A stretch of 64,000 nucleotides of DNA from contig CM066738.1 of assembly GCA_033961575.1 (NCBI GenBank), positions 100,093,478-100,157,477 on the forward strand, given 5' to 3'. Every line of letters begins with the position of its first letter. Position 1 is the stretch's first letter. The DNA is from Aselliscus stoliczkanus. Its lineage: Eukaryota > Chordata > Mammalia > Chiroptera > Hipposideridae. Shown piece by piece: positions 1 to 12,544 of this stretch. Both the position numbers and the translations under genes were made by a program. The notes under the pieces were generated by a model. That model did not search any database. It was not told where the DNA came from and was given only the letters and a program-made list of their open reading frames with translations.

Positions 1-374
1 CCCCTCTGCGGCACTTAAAGTCAGTTTACAGGACTCAATTTAGATTACAAACCCTTCCCAGACAGCCGAATTCACACCTGAGGTTTGGGACCAAGAACAG
101 AGTGCAAACAAGTGGTTAATAGTTTATGACCCTTGGAAACACATTTGGCTCAAATGATCTCCCGAGTTTCCTACAGTCGGTCAACAATTCTATCTGTTCT
201 GGCTTGCAGTGTTTGAACAAGCCAACAAACAGGAGTGTCTGAGTTTCTACATACCTGAGAGGTTTAAAGACTCATGATAATACTTACAGAGCTCTGGAGC
301 ACCCCATGTTTTCCCGGGGTGATGGTGGTGAGCATTTACAAGAGAGTTGACAACACTTTCTTTGTATCAGGCAT

Positions 375-530
375 CGAGATAAGGGCTTGACATGCATTAT
401 CTTATGTGCTAAGAGTCAAATTATCATCGCCATTTTACAAATGGGGAAACTTGGCCCGAGGACGTATAGGTGGGAACTGGGATAAAATTCCTGGTCAAAA
501 GTCTATGCTCTTAATCGCAACACTCAGTGC
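375..530 (-). repeat. MIR SINE fragment, reverse orientation
   Basis: The stretch reads as the reverse complement of the MIR core: 'cattttacaaatggggaaac', then a diverged 'gtgggaactgggat' block, then 'gctcttaatc' from the tRNA-like head. MIR is an ancient tRNA-derived SINE shared by mammals and inactive today. The copy is heavily diverged and no target-site duplication is visible. A second weaker MIR-like block follows at about 575-690. Confidence 0.65.
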
Positions 531-1299
531 CTTACTTATGCCTCACAACACCCCTGTGGGGTAAATTGGAGAAGAGATAATCCATCCACTTTACCACTGA
601 GGAGACAGATAACTAAAGGACACACAGTTAAACCTGTGTCGGAGTTCGAATGGGTGGGTGCCCAGTCATCTTGACATTCTCTGATCTCTCCACTCAGGAT
701 TGGAGCTCTATGGAAACTGAGGGAGAGGGAGAGGCAGAAAGTGGAGGCCATTGCTGGCAAGCATGTTTTCATCCTTGCAAGAGAATTTCTCCCCTATCAC
801 CTAGAATCTAGGTCTCTAGTCATATATGAAATGTCTTTTGCCCCCTTTGGGGGAGGCAGTGCTTAGAGCTGCCTGGTTTCCGGCTCTCCTTTCTCCTGGC
901 CTCTACCCAACCCATCCCCCCCACGGACTGGTCAGGTGGCTTCCGGAAGGTGCCCCTTGGCAATCCTCCTTAGCAGAGCCCTTGGGGCAGCGGGACCTAG
1001 CAGTCTAGCTGCTATCTCGTTTAAATCTGACTATGGAGTACCACAGCATTTGTATTTTAAGAATTATGGCTTTAAAAAAAAAAAAAAGATGCACTAACCA
1101 CTGCCTTAGCCCATTCTCCCAAGGAACTAAGAATGAGAGATCACATGTGTGATACTGGGATTTATAATTCAAAATAATATATTTGGTCTTCATCCTGTTC
1201 CTGGCACTGAGCTCCTAAAATCTTTGGAATTTCCTCAGTGATGAGAGTAGTAAAGGTGATTTTTGGAGAGCAGCGAGGTAACCTAAGGATGGGGGCTGG

Positions 1300-1905
1300 T
1301 TGCCAAAACTAACCGTATGATTGGAGGGTTGGAACTTTCAGTCCCAACCCCTGACCTCAGGGGAAGGTAGAGGGGGCCAGAGATTTTCAGTTGCCAATGA
1401 CAAAGTGATTTAATCAGTCATGCCTCTGTAATGAAATCTCCCTGAAAGCTCAAAAAGATGGGGTTCAGACAGCTTCTGGGTTGGTGAACATGTGGCTATT
1501 CAGGGAGAGAGGCATGGAAGCTCCATGCCCTTTCCCCACACCTTGCCCTGTGCATCTCTTCCATCTGGCTGTTTCTGAGTTATATCCTTTTATAGTAAAC
1601 CAATCATCTAATAAGTAAAACGTTACTCTGAATTCTTGAACCACTTTAGCAAATTAATTGAACACAAAAAGGGGGCTGTTGGAACCTCCAGTCTATAGCT
1701 ACTCAGAAGCACAGATGACAACCTGAACTTGCAATAGGTGTTGGGGGGGCGAGGAGCCTTGTAGGACTGAGGCCTTACCCTGTGGAATCAGATGCCATGT
1801 CCAGGTAGAGAGTGTCAGAATTGTGTTGAATTGTGGGACACCCAGCCAATGTAGGAGAACGGCCTGGTGGTGTGGGGAAACCACACACACCTTGGAATTG
1901 GGTGC
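1300..1905 (+). repeat. Ancient ERV-type solitary LTR (family not assigned)
   Basis: The sequence has the layout of an old mammalian retroviral LTR: 'ttcagtcccaacccctgacc', 'catggaagctccatgccctt', 'ttccatctggctgtttctga', then 'gagttatatccttttatagt' near a possible polyadenylation region, followed by an R/U5-like part ending near 'ttgtgggacacccagc'. I recognise the pattern as a widespread class I-type LTR but cannot give its family name with certainty. No viral gene is attached, so it is a solitary LTR. It is diverged and inactive. Confidence 0.55.
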
Positions 1906-2793
1906 AGAAACATCATTCATGTAATTCCTCTAAACCCCCGCAGCTAATGAAGGAAAGGCTGCAGCAGCTAACAGGGATCTACAAAGGGGAAAGGGCAGTG
2001 GTTGGCCCAGATTTCGGGTAGTAAGGAAGTGCAGCCCCTGGAGACAATTCAAAAACTAACAAAATCAACTAAAAAGATGTATAATTTTTATTACTTTATT
2101 ATCACCATAAATGGGTAATGTCAGTGATAAAATAATCCTCCTATCAAAAGTCTCTTTGCTATAGTTACTGCTCAGTTTTAATAACACATAAATTTCAAAT
2201 AAGCACTTAAAAAATTACTTAACCTGTGATAAACACTGGATTCTCTGGAAGCTAACTCTGAGAAACTCCTGGTTACCCACCCACCTGTCATATGCAGGTT
2301 CCACTGCATGTGTTGCACAAGTTACATTTTTGGGGTTTGTTGATGCTCGCTTTGGCAGTTAGTGTCTCCCACCCCCTTCCTATTTTATATTCCTGAGCTT
2401 ATACAGCAGAGTTAAAAAAAATTATAAAGAGAAGAGACAGAAGAAATTAAATTTAACACAACCGATCAGAAAACAGAAGCTTCCTGCAATTCTGTCATCC
2501 TCTGGGAGCACCTGGAGTTTTCACTTGTATTCAAAATTTAAAAGAGTGAAATTTAAAAGAGTGAAACATACAGTGAGTTCTAGCTTATCTCCAAAGCTTC
2601 AAAATGAGTTTAAGTTCAAAGAGAATGTCACTGCCTGGGTTTCTTTTCCAGTCATTATTCTGATTCATTTCATTTCAGGGTTATTAACTGAAAATATTGT
2701 CCTATAGAGGAGGGGTGTTAAAAAATGATTTGCACCATGTGTCAAAAACTCAGGGTAGATCGCTGCTGGCCAGTCTCCCCATATCACACTGCT

Positions 2794-3219
2794 TGCTATG
2801 GGTTGAATTGTGTGGTTCCCCCCACCTCTTCATAGGTTCAAGTCCTAATCCTCAGGACCTCGGAAGGTGACCGTATTTGGAAATGGGGTCATTGCAGATG
2901 TAATCAGTGAAGATGAGGTCATCAGGATGAGCCCACACCCAGTGTGACTGGTGTCCTTATAATTGTACATTTCGACAGTGATCATCATGGGCACAAGGAG
3001 AATGCCATGCAAAGGTTGGAGCGATGCTGCCCCAAGCCAAGGAACTACCATAAACTGGAGAAAGGGCTGAGGTTGATCCTTCCGAAGCACTTTCAAAGGC
3101 AAAATAGCCTTGATCTTGGACTTCTAGTCTCAAGAGCTGTGGGACAACCCATTTCCATTGTTTAAGCCACTCGGTTTTAAGGCATTTTCTGACAGCAGCC
3201 CTAGCAAACCAATAACACA
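2794..3219 (+). repeat. MLT1-type LTR (ERVL-MaLR)
   Basis: The element starts TGCTATGGGTTGAATTGTG, continues with 'gaccgtatttggaaatgggg' and 'gactggtgtccttataatt', and ends with 'tgtttaagccactcggtttt' and '...aaccaataacaca'. This order is diagnostic of MLT1 LTRs of the MaLR group, non-autonomous ancient retroelements. The 73-89 aa open frames inside it, on both strands, are chance frames. No internal region is attached, so it is a solitary LTR. Confidence 0.85.
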
Positions 3220-4730
3220 GTTTCAATGAGTAGTTTTTGTAGTTTTTAAAATTTAAGTTCCTTAATTCCTACAAACAGAGGGTATTACAGTCAGATATTG
3301 TTTATTTTATGTCTACAAATTCAGATTTCACCTCCCCAGATGACTGTGTACCTAAAAGGAAAAGCTGTGGCTAGCTTTTGTAACAAGTCATATAATTAAG
3401 ACATAAATGACCACATTTTCTTTTCCCTCCCAACATGCTATTTTTTTGCCACGTAACTACATGATAAGAGTTATTTGCAGGGCATACCCAGAAGAGACAA
3501 CTAGTATTTAACACAAATAAGGACAGGCTGCTCAAACAGAGATAATTAATTCAGGCCCCATACAAACATCTACTCTGATTTGCATTTTAAGGGAACACAG
3601 AAACCCACAGAAATATCCAACATTTATTAAAACATCCTCAAAATGTTTTGAGGTTTTAAAGAAGTGCCAATTAAATAAGCTTTTTACTGCATCTCTTTAA
3701 AAACATGGAGAAAAATGCCAGTTCATGCCAGAACTTTTTTGTGCAGTGACATTTTCTCCTCTCAATAGTTGCTTACCTTTAAAATTTCTCTTGAGTACTT
3801 TTTGGGGAGCAGTGATGAGGGCTTGGGTTTGATTTAGCAACACCTGCCCACTCCCAACCCCTGTACATGTAAGGTAATACAGCGAGAATATTTTTTTAAA
3901 ACTCTGGAGTGAAATAAAATGTAAAACAACCAACCAAAACACATTTGAGCATTTTTTATTCTTCACATTCCCCCTTCTCCATAGACCCAGAATTCAACCC
4001 TTATCCCCTGCAAGGCCTGTCCTGAATACAAGTGGACTCTCATGATGGAAAAATTACTTCTTCAACCCTATTGTTACCATACTATTTATAACTTTTATCA
4101 TATATTACTAATGATAATAAACTTTTGTACTTCATCTGGTTTGCAGGGGGGCATAGAACTATTAGTTGAGTCAGGAAGATCATTCCTTTATTTAAGATAC
4201 AGGGCTCACTGTCATTGTCCCTTGTAGGTCTGGGTACATTGCCCAGAAGACTCCCCCACCCCAACCCCTACCTCCCACTCCACCTCTACTCTGAAGAGCA
4301 AACCTTCAACTGCCCATCATAAATCAATGCCAGGGATAAATTCCCAACAAGTAGCAAATTTAACTGGCCTGAACTTGATATCTCAACACAATAACCCCCC
4401 TGACTTCCCAGAGCTCTTGAAAAAAGCAAAAAAAAAAAAAAAAGTGTAAGAATAAAGAGAAGAGCATCAACAATAAATGAAGGGTTTAAATAATCCGTAA
4501 ACCTTCATAGCCACTTCAGTAACCAGCCAAGAGCATCTGCATAGGGCGCAGCCCAAGAAACAAAACTACATAACAGCCTTCAAACACCCCTGGATTTAAA
4601 ATTTCCTGTAGATATCTGGAACTAATTAAAATCTTTTCAAAGCTTGCTTTAAAAGCACTCTGAAAAAACTGTGCTCTAGATTTACCTAAGGCCATCTCTT
4701 GGTATTTCAGAGTTGTGACACATATGACGT
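3220..4730. other. Unassigned AT-rich stretch, no gene seen
   Basis: About 1.5 kb with no recognisable repeat, exon or RNA gene. It contains short A-tracts near 4427-4443. The only open frames are short (89 aa or less) and lack any motif. A perfect TGACGTCA (CRE-like) palindrome lies at 4725-4732 immediately before the mariner remnant; nothing else supports a regulatory role. Confidence 0.5.
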
Positions 4731-4734
4731 CAAT

Positions 4735-5258
4735 TAAGTTCGAAAACTCATCCTAAAAAAAGTGCTACATCCCTCATTGCCGAATATCACTATGATCACC
4801 TTCTAATTATTCCTGTTGAGAAGCTATGCACAGATGTCAGTGCCTAGTCCACTCTTCAAAGCAATTTCAGAACTCTTTTTCTGGAATGGCCATCAGAGCT
4901 GTGTCCTCATATTACCCTTCATGTCCCGAATGTCATCAAAATGTCTTCCTTTCAATATTTCCTTTATCTTTGGGTAAAGAAAGAAGTCATTGGGGGCTAG
5001 ATCAGGTGAGTAGGGAGGGTGTTCCAATACAATTATTTGTTTACTGGCTAAAAGCTCCCTCACAGGCAGTGCCATGTAAGCTGGTGCATTGTCGTGATGC
5101 AAGAGCCATGAATTATTGGCGAAAAGCTCGGGTCATCTAACTTTTTTATGCAGTCTTTTCAGCATTTCCAAATAGTAAACTTGGTTAACTGTTTTGTCCA
5201 GTTGGTCCAAAATCATAATGAATAATCCTTATGATATAAAAAAAGGTTAGCAACATTG
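4735..5258 (-). mobile_element. Dead mariner transposon, 3' half with transposase C-terminus
   Basis: A mariner (Tc1/mariner superfamily) remnant in reverse orientation. The left end 'ttaagttcgaaaactcatcc' looks like a mariner terminal inverted repeat. A frame at 4893-5102 encodes the transposase C-terminal catalytic part: HHDNAPAY, then HPPYSPDLAPNDFF. Exactly 34 residues separate the aspartate of HDNA from that of NDFF, the DD34D spacing of mariner. The N-terminal DNA-binding domain, the first catalytic Asp and the opposite terminal repeat are missing. The minus-strand frame is broken upstream of 5102. It cannot move. In life, mariner transposase cuts and pastes DNA into TA sites. Confidence 0.85.
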
Positions 5259-5259
5259 T

Positions 5260-6200
5260 TGCAACAAGTTAACAAATTTAATAGTCAGACTGGGTATGCT
5301 CTGTCATCATATAGTCAATGAAAAGCCAAACTACACACAAGTAATCCAAAGTTTTTTGTTCAGCCACACAACAGGCCACCCGGAAGCACTCCTGGGCCAG
5401 CCAGTCAATCCCTGGGCTCATCCCTGGCTACCACCCAACCCATGCTCAGAGGCCACACTTTGCTTTTCATCTCTTACCTTAGAGGTCTAGGTATGATGAA
5501 TTTGCACCTTAGCTTTCAAAGTCTAAACCCTATGCACAGAAAACAATGTTTCCCTAAACCTGAGGCCTGCTAGCACTGTGGATGTTTACATATGTCAAAG
5601 AAGGATTTACATACTAAGAATGCTTGTCACACTTTAATAAAAAGACTATCAATAAAAAGAATCATTTGAATGAGATTTACAGTTTGCTGTCTAGACCAAA
5701 TACAAAATACAATGATTTGAGTATCTTCTGAAATCTTAATCAGTGACTCAAACACATGGCTGTCGTAGTTCAGATGGGGAGCCTGTGAGATTACTCAGGT
5801 TGTCTTCAAAACACAGATGGTTTCTGTCATGCTCCATCATGGAAATTATTCGAGTTTTCCATCTGTATTAGAAATTAGACAGGCTGTGTCTATCTGCTTT
5901 GGCCCAGCCCTTCACAGGCTCCACCTCACTCCAGCCACCACCTGATGGCACACAGGGACACACTCACAAAGGAACAAGGCACATTCATTCCTTTTCCAGA
6001 TCCTCAAATCCCCGCGTAATGGCTTTTTCATTTGCACTCGAACAAGTTACTGTCTGCCCGGCCCCTTCTTTGTATTCTGCCTTGTATTGTGGTTGTTGTT
6101 TTGTCTCTAATAGAGTGTAAATTCCAAAGGCTCAGGACCAAGCCCTAGTTCTCTTATTTCCGAAGTGGGGCAGAATCAAGAAATGGGTGACGGCTCCTGT
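5260..6200. other. Unassigned intergenic stretch
   Basis: No exon, RNA gene or clear repeat is visible apart from a possible L2 scrap near 6090-6150 ('agagtgtaaattccaaaggc'). The open frames of 64 and 73 aa have no recognisable motif. Confidence 0.45.
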
Positions 6201-6214
6201 CTGAAGACAGACAA

Positions 6215-6410
6215 AGAGACAGAGCTCAAATCCCATCTCTGCCACTTACAGGCTACAGGACCTTGGGGAAAATATCGTCGCTAAGCCTCCTCATTTATAA
6301 AATGAAGAGAATGCCTGCCTTATAGGGTCCTTGTGAAACTCAGTCTTGATCTCACGTAAAACTGTCAGCAAGGTGCATAGTACCTGGGACTCAAGTGTCC
6401 ACTGAGTGAG
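6215..6410 (+). repeat. MIR SINE
   Basis: Contains the MIR core in order: 'ctcaaatcccatctctgcca', 'acaggaccttggggaaaata', 'ctcctcatttataaaatgaa', and 'gccttatagggtccttgtga'. The order and spacing match MIR, an ancient tRNA-derived mammalian SINE. Diverged, no visible target-site duplication. Confidence 0.8.
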
Positions 6411-6414
6411 CAAT

Positions 6415-7690
6415 TTCAGTGATCTACTGCATTGGAAATGCAGCAAGACAGCATAGTAATACTTTTCTCAACAAAACCTCAGTTTATCATAAACTCTTAT
6501 AAGCTTAGAAGACTTGGGAACTGAAGTTTTCAAGTGAAAAGCAGAGTAAGAAAATAAATGTACTACTAATTTAAAAAAAACAAAAAACAAATTGGAGTAG
6601 AAAGATAGAGGACACCAATAGGGATATCTCCTCACACTGTAAAAAATGTTACATACTGGTAAATTGCTTGATGTGTTTGAAATGATTGAGAAGAAATTAA
6701 ACTTTTGCTATGAGTTTAGGGACAAATCAGTAAATTTGTACATATTACACTAAAAACAAAGGAAACGTGGTAATTATTAACTCCAGGGGAAAGAGAAATA
6801 CATACAACAAAGGAAATATTTTCAAAGCATACTTTGTGGCTCATTCAATAAACACCATTAACATCATCACAAATATTTACATATTAAATAATCATTTAAC
6901 CAGAAAAGAAAAAAAGAAAAGAAATGTACTATTAGTAACCTTTATATTTTACTTCAGGGTTTGCAAAAGGTTTTCACATACCATTAATGTACTTGATTTA
7001 TACAATATCACTGAAAAGCAGATTATTTCTGTTTTATTCTCTGTGGTGTCTTCATGGCCCAGAACAGTGTCTGACACACAGTGGGCCTTCACTAAAGAAT
7101 TACTAAGTGAGTGCACGTTACAAATGAAGAATTAAGTTCCGAGTTGAATACTATACCCAGGTTCTCACAGGACTAGAACCATCTACATCCAAATCCTTCC
7201 CCCCACCTCCATGACCCTGTCTCTTGCCACAGGGGTAGTAAGATCCCAGAGAACCATATATTTTCTAGATGATAATAACTCTAAGACCACTTAAAAGTGG
7301 ACCCTAATGAAACGAACAAAACTATCATTCTTGTGTTATTTAGGGAAGAGTTATAGTTGGTGATCTAACAACTTACATTTAAATGCAGATTTTTGCTTTA
7401 CTCAGCCTGCGGAGCAAACAATCCTTACCATGGTATGAACAAGTGAAACAAACTTAAATTGCAAAACCAGGTTTAATGAAAAGATGCGCTGGTGGCGATT
7501 GCTTTGAAATAATACGGGAGAGGGAGATAAAAGATCGTGGGCCATGACAGTGAACAAGGGGGAATTCATTATATGACTGTTTCTGTTTTTATATATGTTT
7601 GAAATCTTTCTCAATTAAAAAAAGAGAAACAAAAAGCTAGCCTTAGTTTAAAGTAATATATTCACATTACGTCACCAATATATGAGACAT
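6415..7690. other. Unassigned AT-rich stretch, possible L2 scrap
   Basis: A block around 7030-7115 ('cagtgtctgacacacagtgg') resembles the 3' end of L2 or MIR. The rest is AT-rich and unassigned. A 122-aa open frame at 6767-7135 is lysine, isoleucine and asparagine rich, has no motif, and looks like a chance frame. Confidence 0.45.
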
Positions 7691-7705
7691 ATGTGTCTTA
7701 ATTCT

Positions 7706-8109
7706 CTTTTTCTTTCTAGATTTTATTGGGGAATTGGGGGAGGGGAACAGAGAAGTTGCTGTCTAGTTGTCTTCAGTCTAGTTGTGGAGGATGTTGCCCC
7801 ACTGGCCCATGTTGGTAATGTGATCATTGCGCTCTTTCCCGGCTGAGGCAGTTGGTCACCCAGCCATTGGACAGCCGCTCATACTGGCTGCTTGCCACTC
7901 ATGGTAGCTCACTGCAGCCCCACTGCAGCCTATGTCATTGCTGGTAACTCACGGCAGCCCAGCTCCAGGTCAAGCTGTTGTTCACCATCTTAGCTGTAGA
8001 GGGTGCAGTGTCACTGGCCCATGTGGGATCCGAACTGGTGACCCTGCTGCTCAGAGCTTGCGCCCCCGCCCCAAGCCAACTCTTAACCAATGAGCCACTC
8101 GGCCAGCCC
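7706..8109 (-). mobile_element. Long tRNA-derived SINE (class II-tRNA-like head)
   Basis: Reverse-oriented copy of the long SINE type found repeatedly in this window. On the minus strand it begins 'gggctggccgagtggctcat', carries a B-box-like 'ggttcggatcccacat'-type block (diverged here), a long GC-rich body and an 'ccccaataaaat' tail. It is flanked by a perfect 12-bp target-site duplication TGTCTTAATTCT at 7694-7705 and 8110-8121, which shows L1-type retroposition. The copy is diverged, so it is not recent. Internal pol III promoter boxes in the head would have driven its transcription. Confidence 0.9.
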
Positions 8110-8474
8110 TGTCTTAATTCTTAACAGGCTCAGAACGGACCCCATGCTTTGTGCCACTATGGGCTCATCTTGAGAACTCCGATATTAAATACATCTTTTC
8201 AAAGTTAAAAGGAGAGTGTTTTTAAATAAAATTGAATATTTCATATTTCATAAAGTGAAAATGTCACAGAGAAGTACAACATTTTATAAATTAGAGCAGC
8301 TCTAATTTCAGGTACCATCTGTGTGGTAGCTGAGGAGGCATATTTGTTCTTTGGATCACTAAGAACATTTAGCACTTACCTTGTTTTTGTGCATTACAAC
8401 TTTTTAAGAATGCTTTTTAGCTCAAATACTGTTCCCAATCTTTATCACATTTTTTTTTCCTCCCTCAATATGTG

Positions 8475-8585
8475 AGTAAAATATTATTATCCCCATTTCA
8501 AGGATGAACAAACCGAGACTCAGAAAGGTCACATGGAGTGCCCAAGGTCACACACAGCTAGTTGGCTGCCATAGGGCTGAAACTG
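8475..8585 (-). repeat. MIR SINE fragment, reverse
   Basis: 'tattatccccatttcaagga' followed by 'caaggtcacacacagctagt' is the reverse-complement signature of MIR. Ancient and diverged. A second, forward MIR lies about 100 bp further on. Confidence 0.75.
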
Positions 8586-8689
8586 GAACCAACTCCAAAT
8601 TCTCCCATTGCCAAGGTCATTTCACCGAGCATGACACAGCATCCCCAGCAAGCCCCATGGTTCATTCTAGTGCGGTGGCAAAAAACGGT

Positions 8690-8910
8690 GGCTCTGAAAT
8701 CACGCTTCCTGCCAGCTATGAGACCTCAGGAAAGCTCATTAAATAGCATTGCTGTTCCTCAGTTTGCTCATCTATAAAATGGGTAAAATAACAGTGCCTG
8801 CCTCTTCAGGTTACCGTGAGGAAGAAATGAGCCAATCAATATAAAGAAAGCTCCTGGATCACAGCCAGGCCCAAAGGAAGGGCACAAATAAATATTAGCC
8901 ATTGTTATTC
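8690..8910 (+). repeat. MIR SINE
   Basis: 'agctatgagacctcaggaaa', 'cctcagtttgctcatctata', 'aaatgggtaaaataacagtg' and 'aataaatattagccattgtt' follow the MIR order from head to tail. Ancient and inactive. Confidence 0.8.
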
Positions 8911-8914
8911 TCAT

Positions 8915-10360
8915 GGGAGACGATTAAACACCAGGAGAAGGAATGAATGTGTGACCAAACTGACACTTCAGGAACAGCTGAGAAGCTACTACGGCCCATG
9001 CTGAGGCTCAAATTTACCTTCATGTGTTGAATCATTGATGGCGAGGGGAATGCCTAGCTCGTAACCTGCTATGCTCGGGCCGCAGGAAAATGTCACCCTA
9101 GTAGTGAGAGAGACATTAAATATTTTACTCTCCCAGCTGCTCACAACAAAGCAGCTGAGGGTGTATCCATTACCTCCTTTTTCAGGTCTCCTGAGCACAG
9201 GGGAAATCTGTCACAAAGCCCACACTGTAGAATTCAAAATATCATACAAACAAAACGTCTTACAGTCCGGAGATGCGTTGTGACTAAAAGTGGGATTTTT
9301 TTCAGAAGGAGAAAGTGTTATTTTCAGAAACAGAACCTGTCTTTACATCTGACACCTCTGCCACAATATACGGTGTATACCTTGCCAACAAGAGACACGC
9401 TATACCAGCCAGCCAAAAATAGTCTCAGGTTGTTTATCAACAATGTGTAATTGTACATTGGAGAACCCTGAGCTGAACGTATTTTTCTATTCACATATGA
9501 CACTCCCATCGGAATGGTTTTATTAAACTGTTCCTATGACAGCATCCTCTTCAAAAAGTACAACTCATGAGGTAGGCAACTATGTCAACATTTGGGATGG
9601 GAAAGATTATAACAGACTGAATCTTCTCATTCCCTCCTCCCCCCACCCCACCCCCCGACCAAGATAAACATCCTTGATAAAATTTCCTATGGTTTTGGCA
9701 ATCTCATCTCCATTGTGCAATCAAATTAACCCCTGATGATCTGCATGTTTAATGATTGATTTCTTCACTACCGCTGGCTCCTCGGCTGAGCTCCTCTTCC
9801 TGGTCAGCTGCTAGCCTCACCTGTTTACACAGGCAAGTTCCCAGAGGCAGTTTTTAACTTTTAACTGTTTAAAGAATGGGCAGAGGGGGTCAATATCCTA
9901 ATCATTTCCGGGCCTTCAATAGAGAGAATCCTTCTATATTCTCTCCCATGCTCGATAAGAGTCCCAGTGGCGCTCTTAACAACGCCACCAACCTCCAACC
10001 ATAACACAGGAACAGCAAGCACTTCTGGGAGCAGACGTGGGCTTCCCTGAGTTGGAGCAGCTGGCAGCTGAGTGCAGCTTGCAGCAGCGGATTGTTTGGC
10101 TCACGCAGGGTTTCTTGTTTAAATTTTAGCTCTCTTATTTAAAAAATCTGTTGATTTCCCATAAAATCCAGATTTCCAGATTTTCTTAACTTGGGAAATC
10201 TGGCAGCCCTTGGGACAAGACAACCATCAGTGGGGGCTGGGTAGCCACTGCCCCTTTTGAGTGCTGTGCTCTTCCCCGGTAGCCAAGGTCCCCACCCAGC
10301 CAGTGTGCACCCTTCCCAGCCCTTGCAGGAATTGAATTGGGGGCCTGTCAGTCAAATATC
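8915..10360. other. Unassigned stretch, no gene seen
   Basis: About 1.4 kb without a recognisable exon, RNA gene or well-defined repeat. It is less repeat-dense than its surroundings. A C-rich patch lies at 9635-9658. Open frames are 60-70 aa and show no domain. Confidence 0.45.
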
Positions 10361-10364
10361 CTTA

Positions 10365-10505
10365 ACTCTTCCCGGTTTATAGACAAGGAAACCGAGGCTG
10401 AGAGCAGGTTAAATGACTCCCTCAATGTCCCACAACTAGCCAGTGGCAAGCTGGAATTGCATCCAGGGTCTGTTTCACTCCAAATTGGGGTCTTTAACTA
10501 TAGCT
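10365..10505 (-). repeat. MIR SINE fragment, reverse
   Basis: 'tttatagacaaggaaaccga', 'tcccacaactagccagtggc' and 'ggaattgcatccagggtctg' match the reverse complement of MIR from the core towards the tRNA-like head. Diverged. Confidence 0.75.
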
Positions 10506-11010
10506 CACTCTGTCGCTCACCTGTCCCCGTTTAGCAAGGAAACTAGAACATCAAAAGGGCAGGACAGAACCATCTGCGTAACTTTCAAATTCTCTATCTG
10601 CAAAAGAGAAGGCACCCTCTAAAGTTAATCAATACAAGATGACGTGAATTAGAATATAGAAGATAGCTACAAATTTGCCATAAGCATCTTAGGAAGGGGA
10701 AAGAAAAGGAGTGCCATCTGTGGAATCATCGAGTTTCTACATTAGCAACCGTTTCTGGAGTTCTTCTTGACCCAAATTCACCTGTCGTTAACATTTTCCC
10801 CCATTTGCCCTACTCCCAGATCACTCTCGTGTTTGTGCGCGTGCATATTTCCCTCTGAACCATTTGAGGAAAAGCCACAACATACTCCTTACCCCTAAAT
10901 ACTTCAGATGTGGTCTCCCACATAACCACAAAATAGTTATCAACTTCAGAGCATTGAACATTAATAGGTTATCTACTATTCTTATTTTATCATTGACCCA
11001 ATGATGTCTT

Positions 11011-11120
11011 CTTTTTTCTTTTTTTTTTGAGGGCAGTGTCACTGGCCTCATATGTGGGACCCAAACCAGGGCCATTGGCTTCCCAAGCCAGTGCTTACCC
11101 ACTGCGCCACTCGGCCGGCC
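11011..11120 (-). mobile_element. Short SINE (head-only form) with 14-bp TSD
   Basis: On the minus strand the element reads 'ggccggccgagtggcgcagt', a tRNA-like head, 'catatgaggccagtgacact', then 'gccctc' followed directly by an A-rich tail (T-run at 11011-11030 on the plus strand). The long body present in other copies is absent. A perfect 14-bp target-site duplication CCCAATGATGTCTT occurs at 10997-11010 and 11121-11134, so the short form was inserted as such. Confidence 0.9.
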
Positions 11121-11139
11121 CCCAATGATGTCTTTTTAC

Positions 11140-12300
11140 AGTATTATTTTTCCTCCAGAACAGAATCTAGTCTAGAATCAGGAATTACTTTAAGTGGCCC
11201 CATGCTTTCATCTGGGACATTCCCACAATCTATTTTTTGGTAATTGTTGACACTGGCATTCTTAAAGAATACAGTCCCCAAGCCGTCCCTATTTTTAAAA
11301 CAAAAAGACTGTTCCTCATTTGGACTTGGATGCTTCCTCGTGATTGAATCCAGGTTATGCATCTGTGCTGGAATACTGCATCCGTGATGCTGTGTCCTTC
11401 TCAGGACATCACACCTGGGGGCATGTGATGTCCCCCACCCCTCACTGGCAATTTAATTGTCATCACTCGGTCAAGGTGTTGTCTCATGTCTCTACTACAT
11501 ATATTTTTTAAACTTGCAATCTGTGGGGAGACATTTGAAGACAATGTAAACATCTTACTCCTTACCAAAATTTCCTCCAAGATGTGGCATCCTTGATGGT
11601 TCTTGCCTGATTGGGTCTTTACTACAATATCTCCCACAGGATGATTTCCAGCTCCAGCATTCCCTCCGTATTTATCAGTCAGCCCGGGCATTTCCCTGTA
11701 AGGATGGTCTCCATTCTTCCCACTTATTTGTGTATTTACTAATCGGTTGTCAGTATGAATGCAGACATTCTACTTTTCCCAATGGTTTATAAGTCCTTAT
11801 TGCTCATAATTACTTGAGTATTCAACTTGTCCCAGGATAGGCCACTGGGAGTCCCTTCAAGCTAGCACATTGTCCTTGCGACAGGCCCCTGTGATTCTTT
11901 GAGCATTTCCACACTTTGTAGCAGTAACAAAATGTTCTGGGTTCATGGTACCTATCCTGCCCCAGTCCTGTTCCTTCTAGTGATATTAGAGACCAAGGTC
12001 TGGGCACTAGAGGTGCTCATTTCTGCTAGGGTGTCTTGGCTTCTTGACCCTTTGGTGGGCCAAGCAATACCTACATGTACAAACAGATATACTTACACAT
12101 TCACACACACATACATGCATACATGTTACATGAGAATGCTTTTGCATGCACATATTTCAGAAATGCGTTCATACCAAAACCTCTAATTCCAACTGATCTC
12201 CACAATTTCTCCCATTCCACAGGTCCCTTCTTCCTCAGCGAGAAACCTGGCTCACCAAAACATCTACTCATTTGCTCAATGCTAACATACGTCTAGAATT
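11140..12300. repeat. Ancient L1M-type LINE fragment
   Basis: A long block with phrases I recognise from old L1M elements: 'gtgtccttctcaggacatca', 'ctgtggggagacatttgaag', 'atccttgatggttcttgcct', 'ttctttgagcatttccacac' and 'gagaaacctggctcacc'. It is non-coding here, and frames on both strands are short. A CA/CATA-rich patch lies at 12095-12130. I did not fix the orientation. Confidence 0.6.
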
Positions 12301-12544
12301 TTTTCAGAATTGCTTTGCCAATATCACTACAAAAAACACACTAAAATTGTTTAGGATTATTTTGTTTGTTTGTTTGTTCTTTGCTTTTCTCCCAAACCTT
12401 GTCTAAGACTGAGCATTTTGTAGTAAAATATTGTGTTCATCGTTCCTTGGATTCTTTCTCTTTTTCCCTGCTCTTCACTCTGGTTGTGGTACTCATTAGA
12501 AATACAGTTGGTCTAGTTCATTCCATTTGGCTTTCATTCTCCCT

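Noticed and set aside
4725..4732. Perfect CRE palindrome TGACGTCA
   Set aside because: A single 8-bp match in non-coding DNA far from any promoter is expected by chance at this scale.
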